DNA of 8,262 nucleotides, taken from contig CAZMBZ010000244.1 of assembly GCA_964564285.1 (NCBI GenBank), positions 1 through 8,262 on the forward strand. Direction: 5' to 3'. Position 1 is the first letter of the stretch; each line of letters starts with the position of its first letter. The notes under the pieces are model-generated. The model saw nothing but the letters and a program-made list of their open reading frames with translations, was not told the origin of the DNA and did not search any database. Positions 1 through 6,378 of the stretch are shown here, piece by piece. Source of the stretch: JAUWQU01 sp964564285 (GTDB taxonomy: Bacteria > Planctomycetota > Phycisphaerae > SM23-33). Position numbers and translations under genes: made by a program.

Positions 1-1013
1 CGGCCAGGCGAAGCGGCTGGAGAATCGTATTCTGGCTGTTCCTCGTGCTGATCCTGGGTGGTTCGATACTGATGAATCTGGCGCTTCTCGTGGTCGTGGG
101 CAAGCAGTTCAGCGGCCCCGATGCCGCCGGCATGTCCACCACTACCCTTCGCGGCGGATCAGGCAGTCAAACCATCGCGGTCTACAACGTCGTGGGCGTC
201 ATCGACGGTGCGGCCGTGTCACAGTTCCGCCAGTTCTACAACTCCGTGATCGGCGACAACGACGTCAAAGCCATCGTGCTGCGAGTGGACAGCCCCGGCG
301 GCGGCGTGACCGCATCGGACCAGATATGCAACATGGTCAAGCAGATCAAGGCATCCGGCAAGAAGGTGGTGGTGTCCATGGGCTCTCTCGCGGCGAGCGG
401 CGGCTATTATATTTCCGCCCCTGCCGACGAGATATTCGCCGAGGAAACGACCATCACGGGCAGCATCGGCGTTATCGCCGGATGGGTGGTGCTCAAGGGC
501 ACGCTGGATAAGATCGGCGCCGAGCCGATCACCGTAAAGTCCAGCCACGCCCAAACGTGGAAGGATGAAATGAGCATCACCTCCCAGCCGCAGGACTATC
601 AACTGAAGCACCTCCAGGGCGTGCTGGACCAGATGCAGACGCGATTCGAGGAAGTAGTCCAGGCCGGGCGAGGCAAGAAGCTCAAGCCCCGCCAGGAAAA
701 GGTGGTGGTTACCCACAAGGACGGCAAGGCCTACACGCACACCAACACCGAGCCGTTCAACGGTAAGATATATCTCGCCTCCGACGCCATGAACCTCGGC
801 CTGATCGACCAGATCGGATACCAGGATGCCGCCATAGACAGAGCGGCGGCGATTGCGGTACTGTCCAACCCGAAGGTCGTCAGGTATGCCAGACGAAGAA
901 CCTTCATGGAGCAAATGCTGGAAGGCAAATCCGATGCGTCGTTCAAGATCGACGCCGGACTTATCGACCGGCTCCAGACACCGCGATTCATGATGCTTTG
1001 GAAGGCCGAGTGA
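1..1013 (+). CDS. sppA: SppA-like signal peptide peptidase, S49 family (5' end outside window)
   Basis: Membrane-anchored serine protease of family S49, which in characterised members degrades signal peptides left in the membrane after secretion. The reading frame is open from base 3 to the TGA at 1011-1013, giving 336 residues. The GTG at 45 lies inside the membrane helix and has no ribosome-binding site, so the true start is upstream of the window. A hydrophobic segment (about residues 10-33 of the visible protein) is an N-terminal signal anchor. The S49 core follows: an SPGGG stretch at about 291-305, the nucleophile region SLAASGGYY with the serine codon at 396-398, and WKDEMS with the probable general-base lysine at 561-563, matching the Ser/Lys dyad of the short Bacillus-type SppA. 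The length fits that single-domain form rather than the duplicated E. coli form. The stop overlaps the next gene. The family call is firm; the substrate is inferred. Confidence 0.93.
   Translation, partial: ARRSGWRIVFWLFLVLILGGSILMNLALLVVVGKQFSGPDAAGMSTTTLRGGSGSQTIAVYNVVGVIDGAAVSQFRQFYNSVIGDNDVKAIVLRVDSPGGGVTASDQICNMVKQIKASGKKVVVSMGSLAASGGYYISAPADEIFAEETTITGSIGVIAGWVVLKGTLDKIGAEPITVKSSHAQTWKDEMSITSQPQDYQLKHLQGVLDQMQTRFEEVVQAGRGKKLKPRQEKVVVTHKDGKAYTHTNTEPFNGKIYLASDAMNLGLIDQIGYQDAAIDRAAAIAVLSNPKVVRYARRRTFMEQMLEGKSDASFKIDAGLIDRLQTPRFMMLWKAE
1000..1005 (+). promoter_or_regulatory. Ribosome-binding site that fixes the start of the DUF4159 gene
   Basis: GGAAGG lies inside the last sppA codons, four bases before the GTG at 1010. 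That spacing is plausible for a Shine-Dalgarno and favours GTG 1010 over the in-frame TTG at 998. The GTG shares bases with the sppA stop (GTGA), the usual geometry of translational coupling. Confidence 0.6.
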
Positions 1014-3271
1014 CAGCCCGAAAAACCATCACCGCCTCCCGCGCCCTGAAGGCATCGCTGGCCGTGGCCTGCGTAGTGTCGGCGATTACGCTTGCGCCAC
1101 CCCAGGCCGCCGGGAAGGCCGCACCGTCCAGTGAGAGGGTCCAGCGCGCCATCGCGGCGGCAGATCGGTTCCTTATCTCGCAAATCCAGGACGATGGCCG
1201 AAGCGCCGGCGAGACCGACCCCGCCAACAGCCGCTACGGAGGCAAGACCGCCTTGCTGGTCGAGGCGCTTCTATGGGCGCGGGCGAACACCTCCACAGGC
1301 CCCAAGCTCGCCCAGGCAATCAACTGGCTGGGCAAGGCCCGCCTGACCGGAACGTACCCCGTGGCGCTTCGCGCATGCGTCTGGGGACGACTGAAGGACC
1401 CCAACACCCTACCCCTGCTGCGAAAAGACGCCGAGTGGCTCATCCGGGCCGCCAACGCCGAAGGGGCCTACACCTACACCTCCAGCAACGGCCAGGCCTC
1501 CGATATCTGGGACAACTCCAACAGCCAGTTGGCCCTGCTGGGAGTATCCGCCGCGATCGGGCGGGGCGTGGAAGTCCCCCCGGCATACCTTCGCACGGTC
1601 CAGAAACACTGGCTCGCCCAGCAGCAGCCCGACGGAGGCTGGGGCTACCTAACCACACCCCGCATACCTCATCCGCGGACTTACGGTTCGATGACGGCGG
1701 CCGGGCTGGCGAGCCTGTACATCTGCTTCGACAACCTCCACGCCGAACAGTTCATCCGCTGCGTAGCGCCGGGCGAAAACCCATCTGCCGTCAAGGCCCT
1801 GAACTGGCTGGGCAAGAAGTTCGACGCCCGCGAGAACCCCGCCAAGGGCGTCGAGTGGTATCACTACTGGCTGTACTGCGTCGCCCGCGTCGGCCAGGCC
1901 AGTGGGCACAAGTATCTCGGCGAGCATGACTGGTTCGCCGAAGGCGCCGCCGCCCTGATCGCTCGCCAGAACTCCAACGGCAGCTTCGGATACGGCGACT
2001 GCGTGGCGGACACGGCCTTCGCGCTGATGTTCCTCCTCCGCGGGCGAAGCCCCGTGCTGGTCAACAAGCTGCAATACCCCGGACGATGGAATCCGCGGCC
2101 CCGCGATGCCGCCAACCTGTCGCGATGGATGAGCAGGCAATTCGAGCAGGCCATGACCTGGCAGATAGTCACCCTCGACAGCCCGCCCGAGCACTGGCAC
2201 GAGGCGCCGGTGCTGTACATCTCGGGGGCAGGACCCATCGAGCTCGGCAAGGCGCACATCACCAAACTGCGCCAGTATGCCCTGCGCGGTGGACTGCTGC
2301 TCAGCGAGGCTGCGTGCAACAACGGCGACTTCACCATCGACATGGGCAAGCTGTACGCCAGAATATTCCCGGAGTATCCCCTCATTCGCCTGCCCGCCGG
2401 GCACGGGGTGTACTCGGCGCACTTCCATCGCAAGTCCGACATCGCCCTCTACGGTGTGACCAACGGCGTGCGACTGCTGGCCATCCATTCGCCGCGAGAA
2501 CTGTCCCTGGCCTGGCAGCTCGGCCCGCGCGATGCCCAACTGCCGACCTACCAAATCGCCGCGAACATCTGGAGCCACGCCACAGGCCGCAAGATCGTCC
2601 ATCCGCGCGAGCTGAAGTTATGGCCCCAGGCCGACAAGACCGCCCCCGTCGCCACCGTCCGCATTGCCCGCCTGACCCACGGCGGGAACTGCGACCCGGA
2701 ACCCATGGCCTGGCGACGGCTGGCCATCCGCGTCCACAACCGCTTCCGCGTTCGGCTGGATGTGTCAGAGCCGATGCCCATCGTCGATCTCGACGCCAAC
2801 GACCGCCCCATCGCACACATGACCGGCACGGACCTGTTCGAGCTTTCCGAGCCCGAGAAGACCGCCCTGCGGAAGTTCTTCGCGGCCGGGGGAACGCTCG
2901 TCGCCGACGCCGGCGGCGGGAGCAGACTCTTCGCACGTAGCGTCACCGAGCAGGTCTTTCCGCAGGCCGGCGGAGACAAGACAGGCGAGTTGGCCCAGGA
3001 GCACCCGATCTTCCAGGCCGGGCCGTACAAGCTGACCAAGGTCCAATACCGCAGCGAGTACACCCAGACACTGGGCGAAAGCGACAAGACCCGCCCGCGC
3101 CTCCGTGTCGTGCTGAAAAACGAACGCCCCGTCGTCCTGCTGAGCGAACTGGACATCACCACCGGCCTGCTGGGAATCCCAGTGTATCGGTTAAAAGGCT
3201 ACAGCCCGGACTCCGCCGAGAAACTTATGACTAACATCCTGTTCCAAACAGGAGGAGTAAGAACGAAATGA
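1010..3271 (+). CDS. Secreted prenyltransferase/squalene-cyclase-type repeat protein with two DUF4159 domains
   Basis: Exported protein of 753 residues with no assigned reaction. The N-terminus is basic, then hydrophobic (about residues 15-30), then Ala/Gly-rich near AAGKA: a signal peptide. Residues about 45-345 resemble the alpha/alpha toroid of squalene-hopene cyclases and prenyltransferases, with QW-like repeats at about 200-213 (QQQPDGGWGY) and 319-329 (RQNSNGSFGYG). The cyclase DxDDTA acid motif appears only as CVADTA (about 331-336), so classical protonation-type cyclase activity is unlikely. Two DUF4159 domains follow. The first (about 360-485) has YISGAG, then RGG, then LPAGHGVY. The second (about 548-675) has HMTGTD, then AAGG with DAGGG, then QEHPIF. 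Such toroid and DUF4159 proteins are familiar in Planctomycetota but uncharacterised. The gene overlaps sppA by 4 bp and the next gene by 4 bp. The GTG start was chosen because of the GGAAGG before it; TTG 998 is the alternative. Confidence 0.85.
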   Translation: MTARKTITASRALKASLAVACVVSAITLAPPQAAGKAAPSSERVQRAIAAADRFLISQIQDDGRSAGETDPANSRYGGKTALLVEALLWARANTSTGPKLAQAINWLGKARLTGTYPVALRACVWGRLKDPNTLPLLRKDAEWLIRAANAEGAYTYTSSNGQASDIWDNSNSQLALLGVSAAIGRGVEVPPAYLRTVQKHWLAQQQPDGGWGYLTTPRIPHPRTYGSMTAAGLASLYICFDNLHAEQFIRCVAPGENPSAVKALNWLGKKFDARENPAKGVEWYHYWLYCVARVGQASGHKYLGEHDWFAEGAAALIARQNSNGSFGYGDCVADTAFALMFLLRGRSPVLVNKLQYPGRWNPRPRDAANLSRWMSRQFEQAMTWQIVTLDSPPEHWHEAPVLYISGAGPIELGKAHITKLRQYALRGGLLLSEAACNNGDFTIDMGKLYARIFPEYPLIRLPAGHGVYSAHFHRKSDIALYGVTNGVRLLAIHSPRELSLAWQLGPRDAQLPTYQIAANIWSHATGRKIVHPRELKLWPQADKTAPVATVRIARLTHGGNCDPEPMAWRRLAIRVHNRFRVRLDVSEPMPIVDLDANDRPIAHMTGTDLFELSEPEKTALRKFFAAGGTLVADAGGGSRLFARSVTEQVFPQAGGDKTGELAQEHPIFQAGPYKLTKVQYRSEYTQTLGESDKTRPRLRVVLKNERPVVLLSELDITTGLLGIPVYRLKGYSPDSAEKLMTNILFQTGGVRTK
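3250..3257 (+). promoter_or_regulatory. Strong ribosome-binding site for the small membrane protein gene
   Basis: AGGAGGAG is a near-perfect Shine-Dalgarno lying in the last codons of the upstream gene, 10-12 bases before the ATG at 3268. The spacing is on the long side. Together with the ATGA stop/start overlap it suggests both coupled and independent initiation. Confidence 0.65.
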
Positions 3272-3657
3272 ACGAAACCGATGTAATAACCCCTGTACGA
3301 GGGGAAGTCTACCGCATCGTATCCTTGGTAATGCTCAATATCGTTTTGATGGTGCTCGTCGTGGTGGGCCTGGGCTTGCCCTTATTCTATGCACCGAAGC
3401 AAATTGCCGTCTATCAGGACATGGGCATGGCGCTGCCAACAATCACGCGAGTAATCCTCACCTACTGCAATCCGATGATTATTTTCATGGCAGCCGGTCT
3501 CCTTGGCACGCTGCTCGTCGTGAAGGAGATCCTGACCCCGCCAAAAGTGCGAGTCTGGCTCAATGTCTTAGCACTCATTCTAATTGTGTTTTGGGGTGTT
3601 ACCTACGTCTACGCGATATCGGTGCCGATGTGGTCAGCACTTCAGGCAATGCAATGA
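3268..3657 (+). CDS. Small three-helix membrane protein with GspF-like motif
   Basis: A 129-residue integral membrane protein with no family I can name with certainty. Three hydrophobic segments are clear: about residues 17-41, 65-88 and 96-118. Between the first two lies a loop with VYQDMGMALPTITRVIL. This resembles the conserved LPxxTR element that follows a membrane helix in the type II secretion/type IV pilus platform protein GspF/PilC, in the same order of helix, amphipathic stretch, LPxxTR and helix. The rest of GspF is absent, as full-length members have about 400 residues. The ATG overlaps the upstream TGA (ATGA) and follows AGGAGGAG, so the gene is very probably in one operon with sppA and the DUF4159 gene. 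Its base composition is clearly more AT-rich than its neighbours: lines counted by hand are about 43-52% GC against up to 77% just upstream. Some of this may come from hydrophobic codons. Function unknown; a partner or stabiliser of the exported upstream protein is only a guess. Confidence 0.82.
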   Translation: MNETDVITPVRGEVYRIVSLVMLNIVLMVLVVVGLGLPLFYAPKQIAVYQDMGMALPTITRVILTYCNPMIIFMAAGLLGTLLVVKEILTPPKVRVWLNVLALILIVFWGVTYVYAISVPMWSALQAMQ

Positions 3658-3694
3658 GCCTGATGCTTCGAACTCGGTCACCGCAGGCGGCTCA
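3655..3694. repeat. Inverted repeat spanning the convergent gene ends
   Basis: TGAGCC at 3655-3660 and its complement GGCTCA at 3689-3694 form six-base arms around a 28-base centre. Each arm contains the stop codon of one gene: the plus-strand membrane protein gene ends at 3657 and ettA ends at 3692. A competing inner pairing, GCCTG (3658-3662) with CAGGC (3684-3688), is possible. There is no T-tract on either side, so this is not a standard intrinsic terminator. No better terminator is visible in the 34 bp gap. Confidence 0.4.
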
Positions 3695-5365
3695 CTTCAA
3701 CGTCAGCCTCTTGTACCTGCCGCGCCGGTGGGCGAGGCGGTCGGAATGCTCGGCCGCGAGCGATTCCTCGTAGTCCTGGAAGTTGCCCGCGAACCATCGC
3801 GCCGCCCCGCCACCTTCGAGGATCAGCAGGTGCGTGCATACGCGGTCCAGGAAGAACCGGTCGTGACTGATGATCATTGCGCAGCCGGGGAAGTCTATCA
3901 GCGACTGCTCGAGCACGCGCATCGTGTTGACGTCCAGGTCGTTGGTCGGCTCATCCAGCAGGATCAGGTTCCCGCCGCGCTTGAGCAGCTTGGCCAGGTG
4001 AACGCGATTCCGCTCGCCGCCGGACAACTCGCCGACGAGCTTCTGCTGCTGCGGGCCGCGAAAGTTGAACCTGCCGACGTACGCGCGGGAGTTCATCGAA
4101 ACGCTGCCTAGCTCGACCTGATCGCGCCCGCCGGTGATTTCCTCGAATACCGTATTGCTGGCCGTCAACTCGTCGCGGTTCTGGTCCACGTATGAAAGCA
4201 CAACCGACGAGCCAATGTCTATGAGCCCGGCGTCGGGGATTTCCTGGCCCATTATCATGCGGAACATCGTCGTCTTGCCGCTTCCGTTTGGGCCGATCAC
4301 GCCGACCATCGCCCCGTGCGGCAGCGTGAACGAGCAATTCTCCAGCAGCGCCGCGCCGTCGTAGCCCTTGCTCACACCTTCGAACGTCAGCACCTTCTCG
4401 CCGAGACGCGGGCCAGGGGCGATCTGGATCACCGCGTCGGACTTGGTGTCGATTGTCGCCTGCCCGGCCAGTTGCTCGTACTGGCGGATGCGGGCCTGGC
4501 TTTTTGTCCGCCTGCCCTGAGCGGAGGTGTTGATCCACGCGAGCTCGCGCTGCAGCGACCGCTGGCGGTCGGTCTCGCGCTTCTCGCGGATGCGGAGGAT
4601 ATTGGCCTTCTGGGCCAGCCAGGATGAGTAGTTGCCCTCGAACGGAATTCCCTGTGAGTCTTCGAGTTCGAGAATCCACTTGGTGATATTGTCGAGAAAG
4701 TACCGGTCGTGCGTTACGATAATCACCGTGCCTGGATACTCGCGTAGGGCAGTCTCCAGCCAAGCGACAGTCTCGGCGTCGAGGTGGTTGGTCGGCTCAT
4801 CCAGCAGCAGCAGGTCGGGCTTTTCCAGCAGGACCTTGCACAGCGCCACGCGCCGCCGCTCGCCGCCGGAAAGGACTCCCGCCACCATGTCATCCGGCGG
4901 AAGCACCAGTGCATCAGCGGCGATGTCCAGCATGCGGTCGGCCTCCCAGCCATCGCAGGCGTCGATCTGCTGCTGGAGGTCATCCATCTCGGCCAGGAGC
5001 TTCTCCATCTTGTCGGCGTCAGGGTCCTCGCCCAATTGGTCAGCCACGGCGTTGAAGCGATCCACCAGCGCCTGAATCGGCGCGATGGCTTCCAGGAGGT
5101 TCTCGCGGACGGTCTTGTCCAGATCGAGTTGCGGCTCCTGGGCGACGTGGCCGACCCGCATGTTCCTGGCGAGGACGGCCTCGCCCTCAAAGTCCTTATC
5201 GATCCCGGCCAGGATGCGAAGCAGCGTCGTCTTGCCGGACCCGTTCTCGCCCACGATGCCGATTTTGGCACCGTAGAAGAACGAAAGGTTTATGTTGCTC
5301 AGGATGACCCTGTCATCGTAAACCTTGCCGACATCACGCATTTCAAAGACAAATCTGGGCGGCAT
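3692..5365 (-). CDS. ettA: Energy-dependent translational throttle protein EttA (ABC-F ATPase)
   Basis: Cytoplasmic ABC-F ATPase that, in E. coli, binds the ribosomal E site and controls entry of the 70S initiation complex into elongation according to the ATP/ADP ratio. The 557 residues match the family length (E. coli about 555). Two ABC domains are joined by a charged linker that binds the P-site tRNA. Domain 1 has Walker A GENGSGKT (39-46), signature LSGGERRR (165-172) and Walker B LLLLDEPTNHLD with catalytic Glu190. Domain 2 has Walker A GPNGSGKT (358-365), signature LSGGERNR (447-454) and LILLDEPTNDLD with Glu472. The linker at about 245-315 is helical and rich in Lys/Arg/Gln. The N-terminus (MPPRFVFEMRDVGKVY) and the EGNYSSWL segment before the linker resemble E. 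coli EttA more than Uup or the antibiotic-resistance ABC-F groups. There are no membrane helices. It lies downstream of tRNA-Tyr on the same strand. AAGGG eight bases before the ATG is a modest ribosome-binding site. Confidence 0.95.
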   Translation of the reverse strand: MPPRFVFEMRDVGKVYDDRVILSNINLSFFYGAKIGIVGENGSGKTTLLRILAGIDKDFEGEAVLARNMRVGHVAQEPQLDLDKTVRENLLEAIAPIQALVDRFNAVADQLGEDPDADKMEKLLAEMDDLQQQIDACDGWEADRMLDIAADALVLPPDDMVAGVLSGGERRRVALCKVLLEKPDLLLLDEPTNHLDAETVAWLETALREYPGTVIIVTHDRYFLDNITKWILELEDSQGIPFEGNYSSWLAQKANILRIREKRETDRQRSLQRELAWINTSAQGRRTKSQARIRQYEQLAGQATIDTKSDAVIQIAPGPRLGEKVLTFEGVSKGYDGAALLENCSFTLPHGAMVGVIGPNGSGKTTMFRMIMGQEIPDAGLIDIGSSVVLSYVDQNRDELTASNTVFEEITGGRDQVELGSVSMNSRAYVGRFNFRGPQQQKLVGELSGGERNRVHLAKLLKRGGNLILLDEPTNDLDVNTMRVLEQSLIDFPGCAMIISHDRFFLDRVCTHLLILEGGGAARWFAGNFQDYEESLAAEHSDRLAHRRGRYKRLTLK

Positions 5366-5416
5366 TGGAAAAACCCTTAACTGTTAGGGGAGAACGTCTT
5401 GGGTCGTTTATCTGAA

Positions 5417-5430
5417 ATCTCATATCTCAT
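5417..5430. repeat. Tandem 7-base direct repeat upstream of ettA
   Basis: ATCTCAT is repeated exactly and without a spacer (ATGAGAT twice on the ettA strand), about 50-65 bases before the ettA start and just past the tRNA-Tyr terminator. It falls where an ettA promoter or operator would be expected. I cannot identify a convincing -35/-10 pair here, and a 7-base tandem repeat can arise by chance. Confidence 0.35.
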
Positions 5431-5438
5431 GCAGGAAT

Positions 5439-5472
5439 GAAAGAAGCCGGCCCTTCCAGGTCGGCTTCTTTC
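5439..5472 (-). terminator. Hairpin terminator after tRNA-Tyr
   Basis: An 11 bp perfect stem (5439-5449 with 5462-5472) begins three bases past the tRNA 3' end. On the plus strand it extends to 14 bp through one G-T wobble; on the minus-strand RNA that position is an A-C mismatch. The loop is six bases (5453-5458). The 3' arm on the minus strand is pyrimidine-rich (CTTCTTTC, then ATT), and the A-rich opposite arm gives a possibly bidirectional terminator. The position fits termination of the tRNA transcript before ettA. Confidence 0.72.
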
Positions 5473-5474
5473 GA

Positions 5475-5557
5475 TGGGAGCGGGAGGGTTCGAACCTCCG
5501 TAGGCATAAGCCGTCAGATTTACAGTCTGATCCCTTTAACCACTCGGGCACACTCCC
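5475..5557 (-). tRNA. tRNA-Tyr (anticodon GUA)
   Basis: An 83-base class II tRNA folds fully by hand. The acceptor stem is GGGAGTG with CGCTCCC (one G-T pair) and the discriminator base is A. The D stem is CCC/GGG, and the anticodon stem TCAGA/TCTGA encloses the loop CTGTAAA. The anticodon GTA is complementary to plus-strand bases 5521-5523. A 14-base variable arm has a GGC/GCC helix, as expected of bacterial tRNA-Tyr. The T stem GGAGG/CCTCC encloses TTCGAAC. The 3' CCA is not encoded, so it must be added after transcription. The gene has its own upstream promoter and is followed by a hairpin terminator, so it is probably transcribed as a single unit. Confidence 0.97.
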
Positions 5558-5572
5558 GTATGCGGGCCAAGT

Positions 5573-5601
5573 AATTTACGATATCCGCCCCGCCTAGTCA
5601 A
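5573..5601 (-). promoter_or_regulatory. Sigma70-type promoter for tRNA-Tyr
   Basis: On the minus strand TTGACT (5596-5601, five of six consensus bases) is separated by exactly 17 bases from TAAATT (5573-5578, four of six). The -10 element ends 15 bases before the mature tRNA 5' end, leaving a short leader for RNase P. The spacer is GC-rich (GGCGGGGCGG). This is a sequence-pattern call only. Confidence 0.6.
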
Positions 5602-5644
5602 GAGCCAGATGGCGCCAAAGCATGTTTTTAGAGCACTTCGCTTT

Positions 5645-6259
5645 TCAGGCGTCGGATTCAGGCCTTGCCGTCGTTTCATCAGCGGCCAGCAGGGTGAGGA
5701 TATGGTCCACCACGCTCCGCGCGCAGCGCAGCACACCCTCTTCGCTCAGGTGAAGCTGATCGTCGGCGAGCATGCGATCCGGATCGGCCCCAACGATGCC
5801 GTACAGGTCATTGACGGGCACTTGGCATTGGTCCATCACCTGCATCGCGGAGTCGTTGTAGCGTTCAATGTCGCCCTGCTTCCAGGACCACTCCTTCTCG
5901 CTGAACGGCCTGTCGGGATGCGGCGGGGTGCTGGTGGCAAAGATGAGCTTCTCCGTGATGTTGTTTCTCACGTGTCGGACGATAAGCCGGAGATTGCCCA
6001 CGTAGTCTTCCAGCGGGATCTGAACCGGGCGGCGTGCGGGATTGTACCCGGCATCGTGGATCCCGTTGTTCCAATGGATAAGATCAGGCTTGCCGAACTC
6101 GCCAATCCAGTCCGGAATGGACGTCAGCGTGAAGAGTGAAAATCGGCAGTTGACCCTCGGGCCGACCACCTCCACCTTGCCCTTAAGCAGGTCAGCCACC
6201 AACGGCTGATAGCTCATTCGAATCGAGTCACCCAACAACATAACTTTCGGCAGTTTCAT
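5645..6259 (-). CDS. SGNH/GDSL-family hydrolase (putative carbohydrate esterase)
   Basis: Predicted serine esterase of 204 residues in the SGNH fold. Visible blocks are GDS with the catalytic Ser12 near the N-terminus (VMLLGDSIRMSY), NNGIHDAG (about 64-71) holding the block III Asn/Gly, and DDQLHLSEEG with the Asp167-x-x-His170 pair near the C-terminus. The start is ATG 6259, because MKLPKVMLLGDS is a normal SGNH beginning and AGGA sits seven bases before it. An upstream in-frame ATG at 6334 would add 25 residues unlike the family and would run through a hairpin. No signal peptide or membrane helix is seen, so it should be cytoplasmic. It lies 119 bp after the GH95 gene on the same strand, which suggests removal of acetyl or other ester groups from glycans. 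The true substrate is unknown, since SGNH enzymes include lipases, thioesterases and deacetylases. Confidence 0.82.
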   Translation of the reverse strand: MKLPKVMLLGDSIRMSYQPLVADLLKGKVEVVGPRVNCRFSLFTLTSIPDWIGEFGKPDLIHWNNGIHDAGYNPARRPVQIPLEDYVGNLRLIVRHVRNNITEKLIFATSTPPHPDRPFSEKEWSWKQGDIERYNDSAMQVMDQCQVPVNDLYGIVGADPDRMLADDQLHLSEEGVLRCARSVVDHILTLLAADETTARPESDA

Positions 6260-6266
6260 ACTTCGA

Positions 6267-6270
6267 TCCT
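6267..6270 (-). promoter_or_regulatory. Ribosome-binding site for the SGNH hydrolase
   Basis: AGGA on the minus strand lies seven bases before the ATG at 6259. It supports that start over the in-frame ATG at 6334. Confidence 0.55.
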
Positions 6271-6326
6271 GTTCGTTTCCACTGATAATACGGATCCCAG
6301 TTGGATCTCGTGCCCGCGCGGACAGA

Positions 6327-6345
6327 CCACGCAATTATTGCGTGG
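6327..6345. repeat. Perfect 8 bp hairpin between the GH95 and SGNH genes
   Basis: CCACGCAA (6327-6334) and TTGCGTGG (6338-6345) pair perfectly around a three-base loop (TTA). The element starts 33 bases past the GH95 stop and ends about 65 bases before the SGNH start. No T-run follows on the minus strand (TCTGTCC comes next), so it is a poor intrinsic terminator. It could be an mRNA-stabilising intercistronic hairpin, a weak attenuator, or a palindromic protein-binding site. Confidence 0.55.
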
Positions 6346-6378
6346 GCCTTATCTACGGGTCATTAGGCTTTCTCTGCT

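Noticed and set aside
45..47. GTG as the start of sppA
   Set aside because: The frame stays open to the window edge, the codon falls within the membrane anchor, and no Shine-Dalgarno precedes it.
219..914. A 231-codon minus-strand open frame opposite sppA
   Set aside because: The sppA frame carries the S49 catalytic motifs. The antisense product is His/Leu/Val-rich and featureless.
998..1000. TTG as the start of the DUF4159 gene
   Set aside because: GTG 1010 has GGAAGG four bases upstream and overlaps the sppA stop, giving a cleaner basic signal-peptide start.
1649..2602. A 317-codon minus-strand open frame opposite the toroid/DUF4159 gene
   Set aside because: It is antisense to a gene with a signal peptide and clear domain motifs. 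It shows no domain of its own and no ribosome-binding site that I can support.
3692..5365. ABC-F protein as an antibiotic-resistance (ribosome protection) factor
   Set aside because: Length, N-terminus and the linker flanks match EttA. Resistance ABC-F proteins usually carry a longer interdomain linker.
5366..5440. Sigma70 promoter for ettA (TTCCTG, 17 bases, then GATAAA-like)
   Set aside because: The -35 matches the consensus at only two of six bases, too weak to annotate.
5475..5557. Long-variable-arm tRNA as tRNA-Leu or tRNA-Ser
   Set aside because: The anticodon loop CTGTAAA gives GUA, which reads tyrosine codons, and the 14-base variable arm is typical of bacterial tRNA-Tyr.
6332..6334. 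ATG 6334 as the start of the SGNH hydrolase
   Set aside because: It would add 25 residues unlike the family, run through the hairpin, and lacks the AGGA found before ATG 6259.
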